Shown in pieces: positions 53,671 to 63,782 of a DNA stretch of 64,000 bases. The position numbers and the translations under genes were made by a program. The DNA is from Gordionus sp. m RMFG-2023. Its lineage: Eukaryota > Nematomorpha > Gordioida > Chordodea > Parachordodidae. Under the pieces are notes generated by a model. The model was not told where the DNA came from. It worked only from the letters and a program-made list of their open reading frames with translations, and did no database searches. The first letter of the stretch is position 1. Every line of letters begins with the position of its first letter. The DNA lies in NCBI RefSeq assembly GCF_954871325.1, contig NC_088775.1, positions 22,173,561 to 22,237,560 of the forward strand, read 5' to 3'.

Positions 53671-54796
53671 ACAGAAAATGCGATAAAGAATATAGAAGAT
53701 GAAATAATTGATGACAAATTATGGGACATCCCAATAAACTTCAATAGAATAGTTAAAGAAACAAATAAGGATAAAGAATTAATGGAAATAATTGATAATA
53801 TTAGGAAAAACAACCCGATTAAAAATAAAACTTACAAAAATATGGAGATAGAATTGAGCTTGGTGAAATATTGTCTTTTTAAGGAGAACAGAATAATAAT
53901 ACCGATGAACATGAGAAAGGAGATCTTACGTGAATTACACAAGGGACATCTAGGAGCAGGCAAAACGAAATTGTTAGCAAGAGATTACTTGTGGTGGCCT
54001 GGTATAAACACAGAAATAGATCAAGAGGTGAAAAATTGTGATACATGCAATAAATACGCGGATAACCCACATAACATACAAAACACATGGGAGGAAGCAA
54101 CTAAGATTTTTGAAAGAGTGCATATAGACGCAAATATTGAAAATGACAACTTTATGGTATTTATTGATGCATATAGCAAATTTCCAATAATAACATGGAT
54201 GAAAAACTTAACAACTGAATCTACGATAAAAGAATTAATGAGAATCATTAGTTTATTTGGATTACCATACAAAATAGTTATGGACAATGGTACTAATTTT
54301 ACCAGCCATTTATTTAAAAAATTTTGTGAAGATCATGGAATAAATCACATACTCACATCACAGCATCATCAACAATCAAATGGGGAATGTGAACGCTTAA
54401 TAAGAACGATGAAAATGGAAAACAACAAGAAAATAGATGTGGATTGCGTTGGAAAATTTTTTGTTCAATTATAGAAACACGCCTAATGATACAACAAAGA
54501 TGATACCTAGCAAATTGATGTTTTCAAGAACAATGAGGACTAAATGGGATTTAATCAAACCAATTGAAGAAAAAGAAAATATATTTAAGAGGAAAATATC
54601 GGACAATAGAGATATAGATGTAGGAGAGAAAATTTGGTATAAAACGTTTAAAGAAAATATTTGGGACAAAGGAATGGTAATACAAAAAGAAGGAAACTTA
54701 ACGTACAGAATAGACAATGGACATCATATTATTAGGAGACATTTGGATCAAATAAAGAAGAGAGCATCGATAGATAATACTGAAAAAATTTTTTAG
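53671..54796 (+). pseudogene. Integrase region of the inner gypsy fossil
   Basis: HHCC segment (LHKGHLGAGKTKLLARDYLW...CDTCNKYADNP), core motifs (FMVFIDAYSKFP, VMDNGTNFTSHLFKKF, QHHQQSNGECERLIRTMK) and a C-terminal domain ending IRRHLDQIKKR. Fossil. Confidence 0.85.
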
Positions 54797-54799
54797 AGG

Positions 54800-54915
54800 G
54801 GGAAGAAGTGAACAAGTTCAAGTTCAAGTTCAACAAAAACAAGTTCAAGTTCAACAAAATTCGAAAATTCAAAGTCAAGTTCAAAATTCAGTTCAAAATT
54901 CAGTTCAAAAGCGAA
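54800..54915 (+). repeat. Short AAGTTCAAGTTCAAC repeats
   Basis: Irregular 6-15-bp repeats of AAGTTC/CAGTTCAAAATT just after the inner integrase. Probably part of the element's 3' untranslated region. Confidence 0.8.
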
Positions 54916-55245
54916 AATATGACCTACGACATAGAAAATGTTTGTTATAAATAAATAAAAATTTTGTAAAAAAAAAAATATATATATAAAATTTTGAAAG
55001 AGAAATGGGATGATCAATACAAACAGCAAATGAACAAGCAATGTTCAACCAACGACGTTTCAACAATGATGTTCAACCAACGATGTTTCATGATGTTCGA
55101 TAATCGATTCAACAAACAATAATCAGATGGTCAAACAAACAATCTAAAGTTTTACAAACAAATGACTAATGGAGCAATTGAGAAACAAATGACTGGAAGT
55201 GAAGATAAGAAACTAAGAAAAGAAGACATAAAAAAAAGGGGAATA

Positions 55246-55543
55246 TGTTAATATATAAATTTTGCATATTTTTTACTTTGTAATTAATGACCTTTTTGTA
55301 AAAATCAATTCTTTTAAATTTATTTAATGACCTTTTATATTTTCCTAATTTTCGTAAATGTTTTAATTTAAGGGCGAATTTGTTAAAAATTAACCTTAAA
55401 TGGTATATATGTAAATAGTATTTAATATATATAGTTGTAAAAATTTCAATATTCAGTAGTAGTGTTAGTAATAAAAAAAAGTAAATAAAAGATTTCAAAA
55501 ATATTTTTTGGTTTTTCTTTACCTGCCTTCCGTGAAATTAACA
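55246..55543 (+). repeat. 3' LTR of the inner gypsy fossil
   Basis: 298 bp, pairs with 50098-50399. Confidence 0.92.
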
Positions 55544-55548
55544 GAAAA

Positions 55549-56399
55549 GAGCATCAAGTATATATTAACCCCCAATTTTGACAAGAGTTTATTCATGCAA
55601 GATAAAATACGCTTTTTGGGACATGATATAGACAAACATGGTATACATCCCAACGATAATAAAATAAAAGCAATTATTGATATGCCGGAATCTAAAAATT
55701 CAGAAGAATTATCTACTTTCTTAGGCATGGCGAGCTATTACCGTAAATTTTTAGTTTTGCGGATCTGGCAAATCCACTATACAAAATAATCAACAAAGAT
55801 AAATGGTCTTGGGATACCAAACATCAAGAATGTTATAAAAAATAAAAACTATAACCAGTCAACCTCCCACATTGAACTTTTTCAATCCTGATTTACCCAT
55901 AGGTATAGCGGCGGATGCATCTAAACGCGGTTTGGGAGCTATTTTATTTCACTTAGAAGGGGACGGCAAAGAAAAGCCGATAGCTTTTGCCTCAAGATCC
56001 TTACTTAAATCCGAAAGAAATTACACTAACATTGAACGCGAAGCGTTGGCGATTATTTTTGCGATGAAAAGATTTCAAGAATATCTTATCGGAACTAAAT
56101 TTACAATCATCACCGATCACAAGCCGTTGATTTATATATTTTCCAAAGGTTTAAAAGAAATTTCATCCGTCTAGATGAGGTTGCAAAAGTGGAATATTGC
56201 AATGGGAGCTTACGATTTCGAAATACGACATAGAGCGGGTAAACACAACATGGTGCCAAATTGTTTGTCCAGATTGCCATTAACACCTTCAGAAGAAGAA
56301 ATACACATTATGGATGATATAAAAGAAAATAATGATTTATGGGACGTACCAATTAACTTTCAAATGATGAAAAAGAAACTTCTAACGACAGAGAATTAA
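55549..56399 (+). pseudogene. Reverse transcriptase end and RNase H of the outer fossil
   Basis: IRFLGHDIDKHGIHPNDNKI and FLGMASYYRKFL belong to the reverse transcriptase connection. GIAADASKRGLGAILFHLEG, NIEREALAIIFAMKRFQEYL and FTIITDHKPLIYIFSKGLKE are RNase H blocks. It continues the outer element after the inner insertion. Confidence 0.88.
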
Positions 56400-56538
56400 T
56401 AGAAATAATGAACGATATTGGAAACGGTGACACGATAAAAAATAAAACATATAACAATATGATGATGGAATTATGTATTATGGGAAATTGTCTATTTAAA
56501 GAAAATAAATAATCGTACCTAAAGTTTTAAGAAAATCA

Positions 56539-57615
56539 ATGCTACAACATTTACACGAAGGACACTTGGGTGCTGGCAAAACCAAACATTTAGCTAAAGA
56601 ATACCTTTGGTGGCCTGGAATTAACAATGATATTGATAACAAAGTAAAAGAATGCAAATCATGTAACATTTGGGCCGATAATCCCATTAACACACAGCAT
56701 CCTTGGATGTTAACGACGAAGCCATTCGAAAGAAAACACATTGATTACGCTGGGCCATTTTTTAACAAGTACTGGTTGCTTATAGTAGATACGCACAGCA
56801 AGTTTCCTATAATCACGCCGGTGAAATCAATAACCTCGGAATTTACAGTAAAAGAATTGATGAAAACAATTAGCTTATTTGGTATTCCAGAACAAATAGT
56901 TTCTGATAATGGCTCAAATTTTACAAGTCAACTGTTCAAAAAATTTTGTAGAGACCATGATATACATCACTTTCAGACTTCAGCTCACCATCAACAGTCA
57001 ATCGGGCAAGTTGAAAGGATGGTAAGAACCTTTAAATCACATATGAAGAAGTGCATGGAACAAAATAACATGGACATAGATATCGCTTTGGAGAAATTTT
57101 TGTTCAACTACAGAAACACGCCAAACAGTATGACTGGCATCCCACCAAGAAAACTCATGTTCAATCATAATATGAGAACAAATTGGGATTTATTAAAATA
57201 TAAGAAAGACGACGACAACACTTCGTTCATAGCTTTACCAAAAAATAGAACTATGAATATTGGAGAAAAAATTTGGTATAGAAATTTTGGAGTAAACAAG
57301 TGGGATGAAGGCGTTATAATAAAAAAAGAAAGTAACAAGTTATTTCAAATTCAAACGAAAAATGGTATATTAAGGAGGCACTTAGACCAACTTAAGAAAA
57401 GATTTATTACTGACGAAGTATTAATTCATGACCCAAATACTTTACCAAAGATTACATTTTACAAGGAGAGAAATGTTACTCAACAAGATAAAGATTGTAC
57501 AGCCGACATTATGAGGCCTAGCCGGAATAGAACATTACCTGCACGATATCTAGATTATATTTTGAACATTCACATACAAGAAGAATTTGAGAGGAGTTTG
57601 TTTCTTAAGGGGTGA
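56539..57615 (+). pseudogene. Integrase region of the outer gypsy fossil
   Basis: A long uninterrupted stretch: HHCC segment (LHEGHLGAGKTKHLAKEYLW), core (WLLIVDTHSKFPIITPV, IVSDNGSNFTSQLFKKF, AHHQQSIGQVERMVRTFK), then a C-terminal domain with GEKIWYRNFGVNKWDEG and LRRHLDQLKKR. It is the best-preserved part of this fossil. Confidence 0.9.
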
Positions 57616-57617
57616 AA

Positions 57618-57885
57618 TGTTGTAATGTACAAATTGATCTATTAATTTATCGCGATCTATTAAATAAATTATTGATTTTTTTTATTCTTTATATTATATT
57701 AACTTTAACCTCGCGGACTCGTTTTATAAAATTTACTCAATAATTCGACATAAATTACTTGATAGATTTTGTAAACTATATAAACTAAGAAAATTATTGT
57801 ACTTGTCAGTTTTAAATATATTTTAAAATAAAATCATTAAATAAAATTAAGTATCTGTTTTTCTCATTTTTTGCCAACCTTAATA
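57618..57885 (+). repeat. 3' LTR of the outer gypsy fossil
   Basis: 268 bp, begins TGTTGTAATGTACAAATTGA. Its right 175 bp match 47630-47808, its left about 90 bp match 46070-46156 inverted. Confidence 0.9.
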
Positions 57886-58139
57886 ATATAATGTAAAATT
57901 TCTAATAGAGTTTTTATGGGATGTTTTCTTATAAATTTACTAAGATCTATTATACAATTAGTAGATTATTAATATCCCTCTCTAAAATACCCTCATCTGT
58001 TAATAAAATATTTGACATTTTTTATTTATCTCTCTTTCAGGCACATTATTAATCTTGGTATATTGAATAAGAATCTAAAATGATCTTTAAAGAGCTTTAG
58101 CTTCTGGAAACATCCTCCAACGAATTTCTCTCTAGATCT
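57886..58139. other. AT-rich DNA
   Basis: Nothing clear. 58081-58139 may continue the hAT remnant to its right. Confidence 0.4.
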
Positions 58140-59145
58140 AGTATTACATTAAAATTTCAATCTCACATTTTTTTGAGAATCATATATAGGCGCGTCCTCT
58201 CCTTCGTAAGAATGTTGTTTTTGAACTTTCCATCTACGAATTAATGTTAATGAAGGAAGGTGCTGATCTTCAATCCCTATTTTCAATTCCAGTGCAAGTT
58301 CTTCCATTGAATCAAGGGAATTCTGAAAGCCGTTTTTATTAAAGCAATCTAAAAAACTTTGCATACTTTCTGTAAGTGTTAATTCAATATTTTCACTTTG
58401 CATGACCTTACTTAAATTCATCTGAGCTGATATATCAAACTAGAAGACAAGAATTACCAGCAATGGGAATTGCTTTAATTCTTTGACAAATAAAATAGCT
58501 TATGTGTAGAGTTTTGGACATTTGTTTTTTCGGATACGTCTATTAGGGCATCGTTAATATCACCAACCTAGAATCTAATAGCTTTTACACTCTCCACATA
58601 TTTATTTATTTTTATACGTAAATAAATAAATAAATACAATTTTTTTATAATATCAAAAACTCATTAAAAATTTAAAAATTGGTTAAAAGAGTGAATATTA
58701 CAAATATCAATGTCAAAACCAAAAAAATATATTTCTAACCCACATTTTTAATCAATTATTTAAAAAACACTAAAAAAATAACTTCTAATTCACATTTTGA
58801 CTCAAGTATTCACATTTTAATTCAAGCATATTATATTAAATCGTCAATTTATATTCAAATAAATTATATTACTTTTTCCGTTAATTCAATATTATCACTT
58901 AGCATGACCTTATTTAAATTAACCTGGGTTAGTATATCAATACAGATGACAAGAATTACCAGCAATGGGAATCGTTTAAATTTTTTAGCAAATAATGGCT
59001 TCTCTGCAGAGTTTCCAGGAGCGGACTGGGAGACTAAAGACCCCGTGGAAGATTTCGAAAAGAGGCCTTATAGTTGGGGACTTGGCCTCCAAAACCCCCT
59101 TTGCGGGCATACGGCCCGCTTTTACCCGTCCTGAGGCTGGGAATT
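58140..59145 (-). pseudogene. hAT (DUF4371/zf-MYM type) transposase remnant, partly duplicated
   Basis: 58440-58149 encodes MNLSKVMQSENIELTLTESM, then FLDCFNKNGFQNSLDSMEEL and ALELKIGIEDQ, the mid-region of this hAT group. 58884-59000 repeats 58384-58490 (AGCATGACCTTATTTAAATT; GACAAGAATTACCAGCAATG), so part of the transposase is present twice about 500 bp apart. 59005-59145 holds a GC-rich zone (GGCCTCCAAAACCCCCTTTG, CCGTCCTGAGGCTGGG) like the left terminus at 38155. No target duplication was found, and the copy is heavily broken. Confidence 0.7.
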
Positions 59146-59149
59146 ATAT

Positions 59150-60060
59150 AATTTTATTTGAAATATACTGAACTATATTAAAATTTAAAATAATTCTTAT
59201 CTTTCTAATTTATATATGCATTTAAAAGAATTACTAGTCCTTTGAGTTGAATGCATTATTCTTCCTTAAAACTTTTGTGATTATTATAAATATATTATTT
59301 CATTCATTTAATTGCCGGCAACAAGCCAATCCGTAATAAATAAATGATTTAATATAATTATACACCTTATTTTATATATATTAAGATTAATTTTATATCA
59401 TAATTCTTATCATATCTTATATTATATTTACCAAATCTTAATTGTCTTATATATATATATTTTTATTAATATTTATATGGAAGGCTGAGATAAAAATAAG
59501 TTAACAAAATTTTATATAACAAAAAATAAAATATTTATAAGAATTAAATAAAATTACTATATTATAATTTCCCGATGTCCTCACTGCGTCATCATGACAT
59601 CATGTCATCGCTACCGCTACATATTTATTTCTTCAAATCATTCTATTCTAAATTAGTATGCAAGTAAATTATATTATATTGAAACAAATTACATATAAAT
59701 ATTCTAGATATCAAAAGTTAAAAATAAATATAATAATTTTTTTGTTGATTCATAAAAACTACTCTTTTTGATTAAAGTTAAAAAAATAAATCTATATATG
59801 ATAAAATAATGTAAATATAAGAATAATATTTATTTTTTTAATTAATAATTAAAGATAGGTATACTATAATAATAAAGGATTTCTATATTATAATTTTTCG
59901 ATATCCACACTATGTCATTATTATGTCATGTCGTCGCTACGTCATGTCATCGCTACGTCTGTTATATGAGCTTCAAGAAATTAAAACCAATTTTCGAAAA
60001 TTAATAGAAACATAAATATTAAATAAAACCTATACAATAAGTTTGATCGATTTATTTTTT
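59150..60060. other. AT-rich DNA with a repeated 60-70-bp block
   Basis: TATTATAATTTCCCGATGTC... and its variant TATTATAATTTTTCGATATC... start at about 59562 and 59887. Both continue into GTCATGTCATCGCTAC-type sequence. No gene seen. Confidence 0.5.
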
Positions 60061-60439
60061 CGATATCACCATCCAAGGATAAATCTATCATCTAACCCAA
60101 TTTACCCATAGGAAGATTCAAGAATTAGAATTAAAATCATATGGTAATGATCCATCAGCAATGATCGACGGATTAGCATTCTTACCTGTACATGATGTCA
60201 AAAGTGGGATTGAGTATTTAAAGACGATTGTATCTGATGAAAACAGAGAATTATGGTTATATTTTGATAAAAATTGTGAATGGAGAGCTAAGAAATGGGT
60301 AAAACTCGCAAAGGCAAGTAGAGCCATTGTTTACACCTGAAACATGGAATGTATTCAACGTTACGATTGCCGGGAAAAATCGAACAAATAATGTATGTGA
60401 AGGGTGAAATAATCGATTTCAGCATTTGGTTTTGCTACT
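60060..60439 (+). pseudogene. MULE-type transposase / FLYWCH-gene fragment
   Basis: The plus strand encodes LKSYGNDPSAMIDGLAFLPV, then HDVKSGIEYLKTIVSDENRE and LWLYFDKNCEWRA. In another frame follow FTPETWNVFNVTIAGKNRTN and NVCEG.NNRFQHLV. These correspond to the C-terminal part of MULE transposases (LAFLP...PPELWNVYxxTxxxxxRTNNxxEGWHxxF). There is one frame change and a stop in place of the Trp of GW. The TAGTG MITE at 60440 truncates it. No catalytic core was found upstream. Confidence 0.78.
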
Positions 60440-60656
60440 TAGTGTTCGGCTCGTTTTGAGCCGATTTTTAAAAACGGCTAACTCAATGTTTCATCCAGAA
60501 TAATATTATGCAAGCCTGAAGATTTTGCTTGTAGAAGGAACTAAGGTTTTGACATCTATTGGCGAAATCTCATAGCTTAGGCAATATTTTTATGGCTGAA
60601 ATATTGAGTTAGCCGTTTTTAAAAATCAGCTCAAAACGAGTCGTTTAACAACACTA
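60440..60656. mobile_element. TAGTG MITE, copy 3 (217 bp)
   Basis: Starts TAGTGTTCGGCTCGTTTTGA and ends CGTTTAACAACACTA. Flanks ttgctact and ttgctacg match at 7 of 8. It is inserted in the MULE-type fragment. Confidence 0.88.
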
Positions 60657-61053
60657 TTGCTACGTAATGTTCTTTCCAATTTTTAAATTTTTAATGTTAG
60701 TTATTTTTGATTTTATAAAAAAGTTATTTTTTCTCGTAAAATAATAAATAAATATGTGGAGAGCGTAAAAGACCCCTCTCCCGCTTCCAACTAAAATGAG
60801 CTATATTTGTTTCACAAACATAATCCAATGAAAATGTTTAAGGATTTTTTAGGCTAGAATGGAATCTTTACTTAAAATTTATTGATTATTAATGATTTTA
60901 TCATTCTAACATAACATCAACATTTAATCTGACATGGATCATTAAATATAAAGAAAAATATATAAATAACCTTGATAGCTATTTTATTAAATATAATTAT
61001 AATTTTAAATTAAAATCTATAGTTTTTATATTATCATGCATAAAATATATAGC
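60657..61053. other. AT-rich DNA
   Basis: No recognisable feature. Confidence 0.4.
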
Positions 61054-61170
61054 AGAGACGTGTAGAAATTCCATTTGCACGGCCCGACCCGGATTTTTTT
61101 TAAAAAAAATTTTCGGCCCTGCCCGGCCCAGATTTTTTTTCAAAAATTTTTTACGGCCCGGCTCATGATA
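61054..61170 (+). mobile_element. hAT left terminus (CAGAGACGTGTAGAAATTCC) with GGCCCGG repeats
   Basis: Same terminus and subterminal repeats (TTGCACGGCCCGACCCGG, TTTACGGCCCGGCTC) as the element at 7875. No right end was recognised nearby, so truncated. Confidence 0.7.
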
Positions 61171-61669
61171 TATTATTATTGGATCAAGCTCACTATCAGC
61201 ACAATTGCATTATCAACAGTTTACATATTTTTCTTCTTTTTTTAAAAATGTATTACATTTTTATATTATTATATTTCGTTTATTATAAAAACTAGTAGAT
61301 AGCCTGTCAAAAATGACGGGGAATGAGAATTTATTTGTTCTTTTACGATAGATGTTACCTATTTTTATTCTTTCCAACCCCCCCCCCCTCCCCCTCATTT
61401 AGGTCAAGTTCAACCAATTAAGACCAAGTATAAATATAATTTTTTGTCTCAAAATATATTTAAATTAACTTTTACCCGGTCAAAGACCATAATAATTCTG
61501 ATAGTTCAGAACTAAGATAAAATTTAAAAAAAATCATAATGCATTTAAAAATGCAATCAGAATCAGCATGTTCCTTAGTTTTTTGATCAGGCCCGGTATA
61601 GAAATGTTATTGCCCTTTAAATTTTTTATTAATAGTTATTTTTATAAAAAGTACAATAGTTTGACATAG
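61171..61669. other. AT-rich DNA with a C-rich tract
   Basis: Contains a run of about 12 C near 61378. No gene. Confidence 0.4.
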
Positions 61670-61677
61670 AGATATCC

Positions 61678-62476
61678 AATGTTTAAAAAAAATTTAACTC
61701 GCCCGCCCAGCCCGCCCATAGTTTTCAAAAAAATATATACCCGCCCGCCCCGCCCATTTGTTTAAAATTCCTTCGCCCGTCCGCTCATTAGTCTAAAATT
61801 TTTTACCCGCCCGCCCATTATTTATAAAAAAAATTAAACCCAAGCCCGCTTATAAAATTTAATTAAGGTCATTCTTTCATTTTTTTAAGCATCTAATAAA
61901 AATATTTCAGCATTACACCTCTACAAAAAGTTTATAATTTAGGAAATTAATATAAGTATAAAAATAATCAATGTAAATTATGGACAATTTATTTGATCAA
62001 ATTAAATATTTATGAAAAAAATATAAATGTAAAATTAATATTATATGTAATTATAATGCTAAAATAATAATCAATCGACATTTTCTGGATTCAAACACGT
62101 TCTTCTTTCTTCTAAAAATCTTCCAGCAATGCTAAATCCGCGTTCGGAAGAAGCACTACTTGCAGGAATTGCCAATATAAGAAAAAAGTTTTATTGGTTT
62201 TTATAACATAATATAGTTAGGTAAATGTTCTTCACTTAAAAAAAACGATTGGTACAATAAAAAAAGAAATATTGTTATAGATCATTTAAACAATTATTTT
62301 TTTTAGTTTGTTTTTGAACAAAAATTTTAAATTTCCTTAACCCGCCCGCCATTGTTCAAATTTCTTAACCCGCCCGCCTGCCCATTCTCGAAAATTTTTT
62401 ACCCGCCCTCCGCCCGCCCCTTTAGATGGGCGGGCATGGGCGGGCGGGCCGAAACCCCGCCCAATGCAGACCTCTC
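61678..62476 (-). mobile_element. hAT element with GCCCGCC subterminal repeats (799 bp)
   Basis: Perfect 8-bp target duplication tttgacat (61670-61677 and 62477-62484). The left end is AGAGATATCCAATG; the right end inverted is GAGAGGTCTGCATTGGGCGG. GCCCGCC clusters lie inside both ends. A minus-strand hAT dimerisation fragment (62185-62085: ILAIPASSASSERGFSIAGR, FLEERRTCLNPENVD) remains. It sits within a locally repeated AT-rich unit. Confidence 0.9.
62085..62185 (-). pseudogene. hAT transposase dimerisation fragment
   Basis: The PASSASSER.FS..GR.LEERR..L.PE.VD motif is nearly the same as at 8631-8800, showing that the GGCCCGG and GCCCGCC families are relatives. About 35 codons survive. Confidence 0.88.
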
Positions 62477-62484
62477 TTTGACAT

Positions 62485-62781
62485 CCTTTTTATGAGTTGT
62501 ATTCTATTCAATTGCAAATTTAAATTATATTTATAACATTTTATATATTTTGGTAATAGTTCATCTTTTTGTTAAATGTTATTCAATCGCAAATTCTTAT
62601 AATATTTATTGAATTTTATATTTCTTATTAATAGTTATTTTTATAAAAAAAACATTAGTTAGCCATCTTTTTGATGAGTTGAATACTATTCGATTGCGAA
62701 TTTATATTATATAGTATTCTAATTTTTTTATTAATAGATATTTTTATAAAAAGTACGATACTAAATCATGTGATGAATGAT
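62485..62781. repeat. Degenerate AT repeats flanking the hAT
   Basis: TTATTAATAGTTATTTTTAT occurs at about 61627, 62628 and 62730, with TTCAATTGCAAATT / TTCGATTGCGAATT between. The hAT at 61678 was inserted into this local tandem repeat. Confidence 0.7.
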
Positions 62782-63255
62782 CAGGGTTGCCAGGTCAAAA
62801 TTTTCAAATTGCGGGAGAAATTAGGTATTATGCGGGAGAAATATGAAAATTGCGGTAGAAATATAAAAATTGCTAAAAAAATTTTTTTTACTTGCCTATC
62901 CGCCTATTATTTTTTTAATTAGTTTATATCAATATAAATTCGGTAACTATTTTTCAAAATAAAATAACATCTTGATTTATTAATTTATAAAAAAAAACAA
63001 CGATCTTTTTTAAATATAAAAGAATGTAAACAAGATAAAATTTTATAAATAAAAACAATTTTAATTTTACAATTAAAAATATATAATTAGCGAATGTCCC
63101 GCAAAACTACCGCAATTGGAAATCTACCGTGTGTGTATAACATTATAGGGATAGGCGCTTAATTATCACTTATCACGTTTAAATACATAATAAGGTACTC
63201 CAAAAATAAGAAATAATATAGATGCAACTACAGTTGCGGTAATTCTAATCACTTA

Positions 63256-63477
63256 CAGTGTTTTGATGATTTAATGAAACATATTGACGATTAAATTAAA
63301 ACCCATCCATATAAAATTATAATCTTTGCAAAAATAATTAAAATACAAAAGGAATAATAAAAGAAATTTCAATAATGCTTTCTTTGTCTATATTTTAATT
63401 ATTTTTGCAAAGATTATAATTTTATATGGATGGGTTTTATAATCGTCAATATGTTTCATTAAATCATCACAACACTG
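63256..63477. mobile_element. TA-flanked palindromic MITE (Tc1/mariner-like), 222 bp
   Basis: Inverted arms of about 90 bp begin CAGTGTTTTGATGATTTAAT and CAGTGTTGTGATGATTTAAT (inverted). The element is flanked by TA (63254-63255, 63478-63479). The related hAT copy (about 6520-6545, minus strand) shows the uninterrupted site ACTTATCTTGTAGTACAAC, confirming the insertion and the TA duplication. Confidence 0.9.
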
Positions 63478-63527
63478 TATCTTGTAGTACAACGTTCACA
63501 GAGAAATGTTGGTAGAATCTTTTTCCC

Positions 63528-63782
63528 ATGATATTTAACAACTCTAATGTAAATGAAAACTATACTTGTAGAACAAAAATGAGCAAGGTTATCATCAATG
63601 TTTTAGGACCTAAATCCAGGAGATCAATTCTTGACTATTTGAAAGATAGGCATACATATGCAATTCTAACAGATGCATCTAATAAGGGAAATATTAATAT
63701 TAAAATATTTCCCTTGACACTCAGCTATTTCAACGAAATTAAGGTCGTTTCAATAAAACTATTAAATTTTTTCCTCAAATAG
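63528..63782 (+). pseudogene. hAT transposase N-terminal/core segment
   Basis: 84 open codons containing NENYTCRTKMSKVIINVLGP, KSRRSILDYLKDRHTYAIL and TDASNKGNI. TDASNKGN is the catalytic-core block of this hAT group. The sequence continues downstream in other frames past 63782, so it is also decayed. Confidence 0.8.

Larger units (their letters stand above)
50098..55543 (+). mobile_element. Inner Ty3/gypsy fossil (5.4 kb) inserted in the outer one
   Basis: LTRs 50098-50399 and 55246-55543 (TGTTAATATATAAATTTTGC...AACA). A perfect 5-bp target duplication gaaaa (50093-50097 and 55544-55548) flanks it. TGGTGGCAG follows the 5' LTR, as in the outer element, and AAAAGGGGAATA precedes the 3' LTR. 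Its protein blocks closely resemble those of the outer element, so they are sister families. Broken in several places; LTR differences visible by eye indicate the insertion is not recent. Confidence 0.92.
47630..57885 (+). mobile_element. Outer Ty3/gypsy fossil, split by a related element
   Basis: 5' LTR right part is 47630-47808; 3' LTR is 57618-57885 (268 bp, TGTTGTAATG...CCAACCTTAATA). A primer-binding-type TGGTGGCAG follows the 5' LTR, and AAGGGGTGAAA precedes the 3' LTR. The internal order is gag, protease, reverse transcriptase, RNase H, integrase. A second element (50098-55543) is inserted in the reverse transcriptase region. Broken at several places. Confidence 0.88.
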
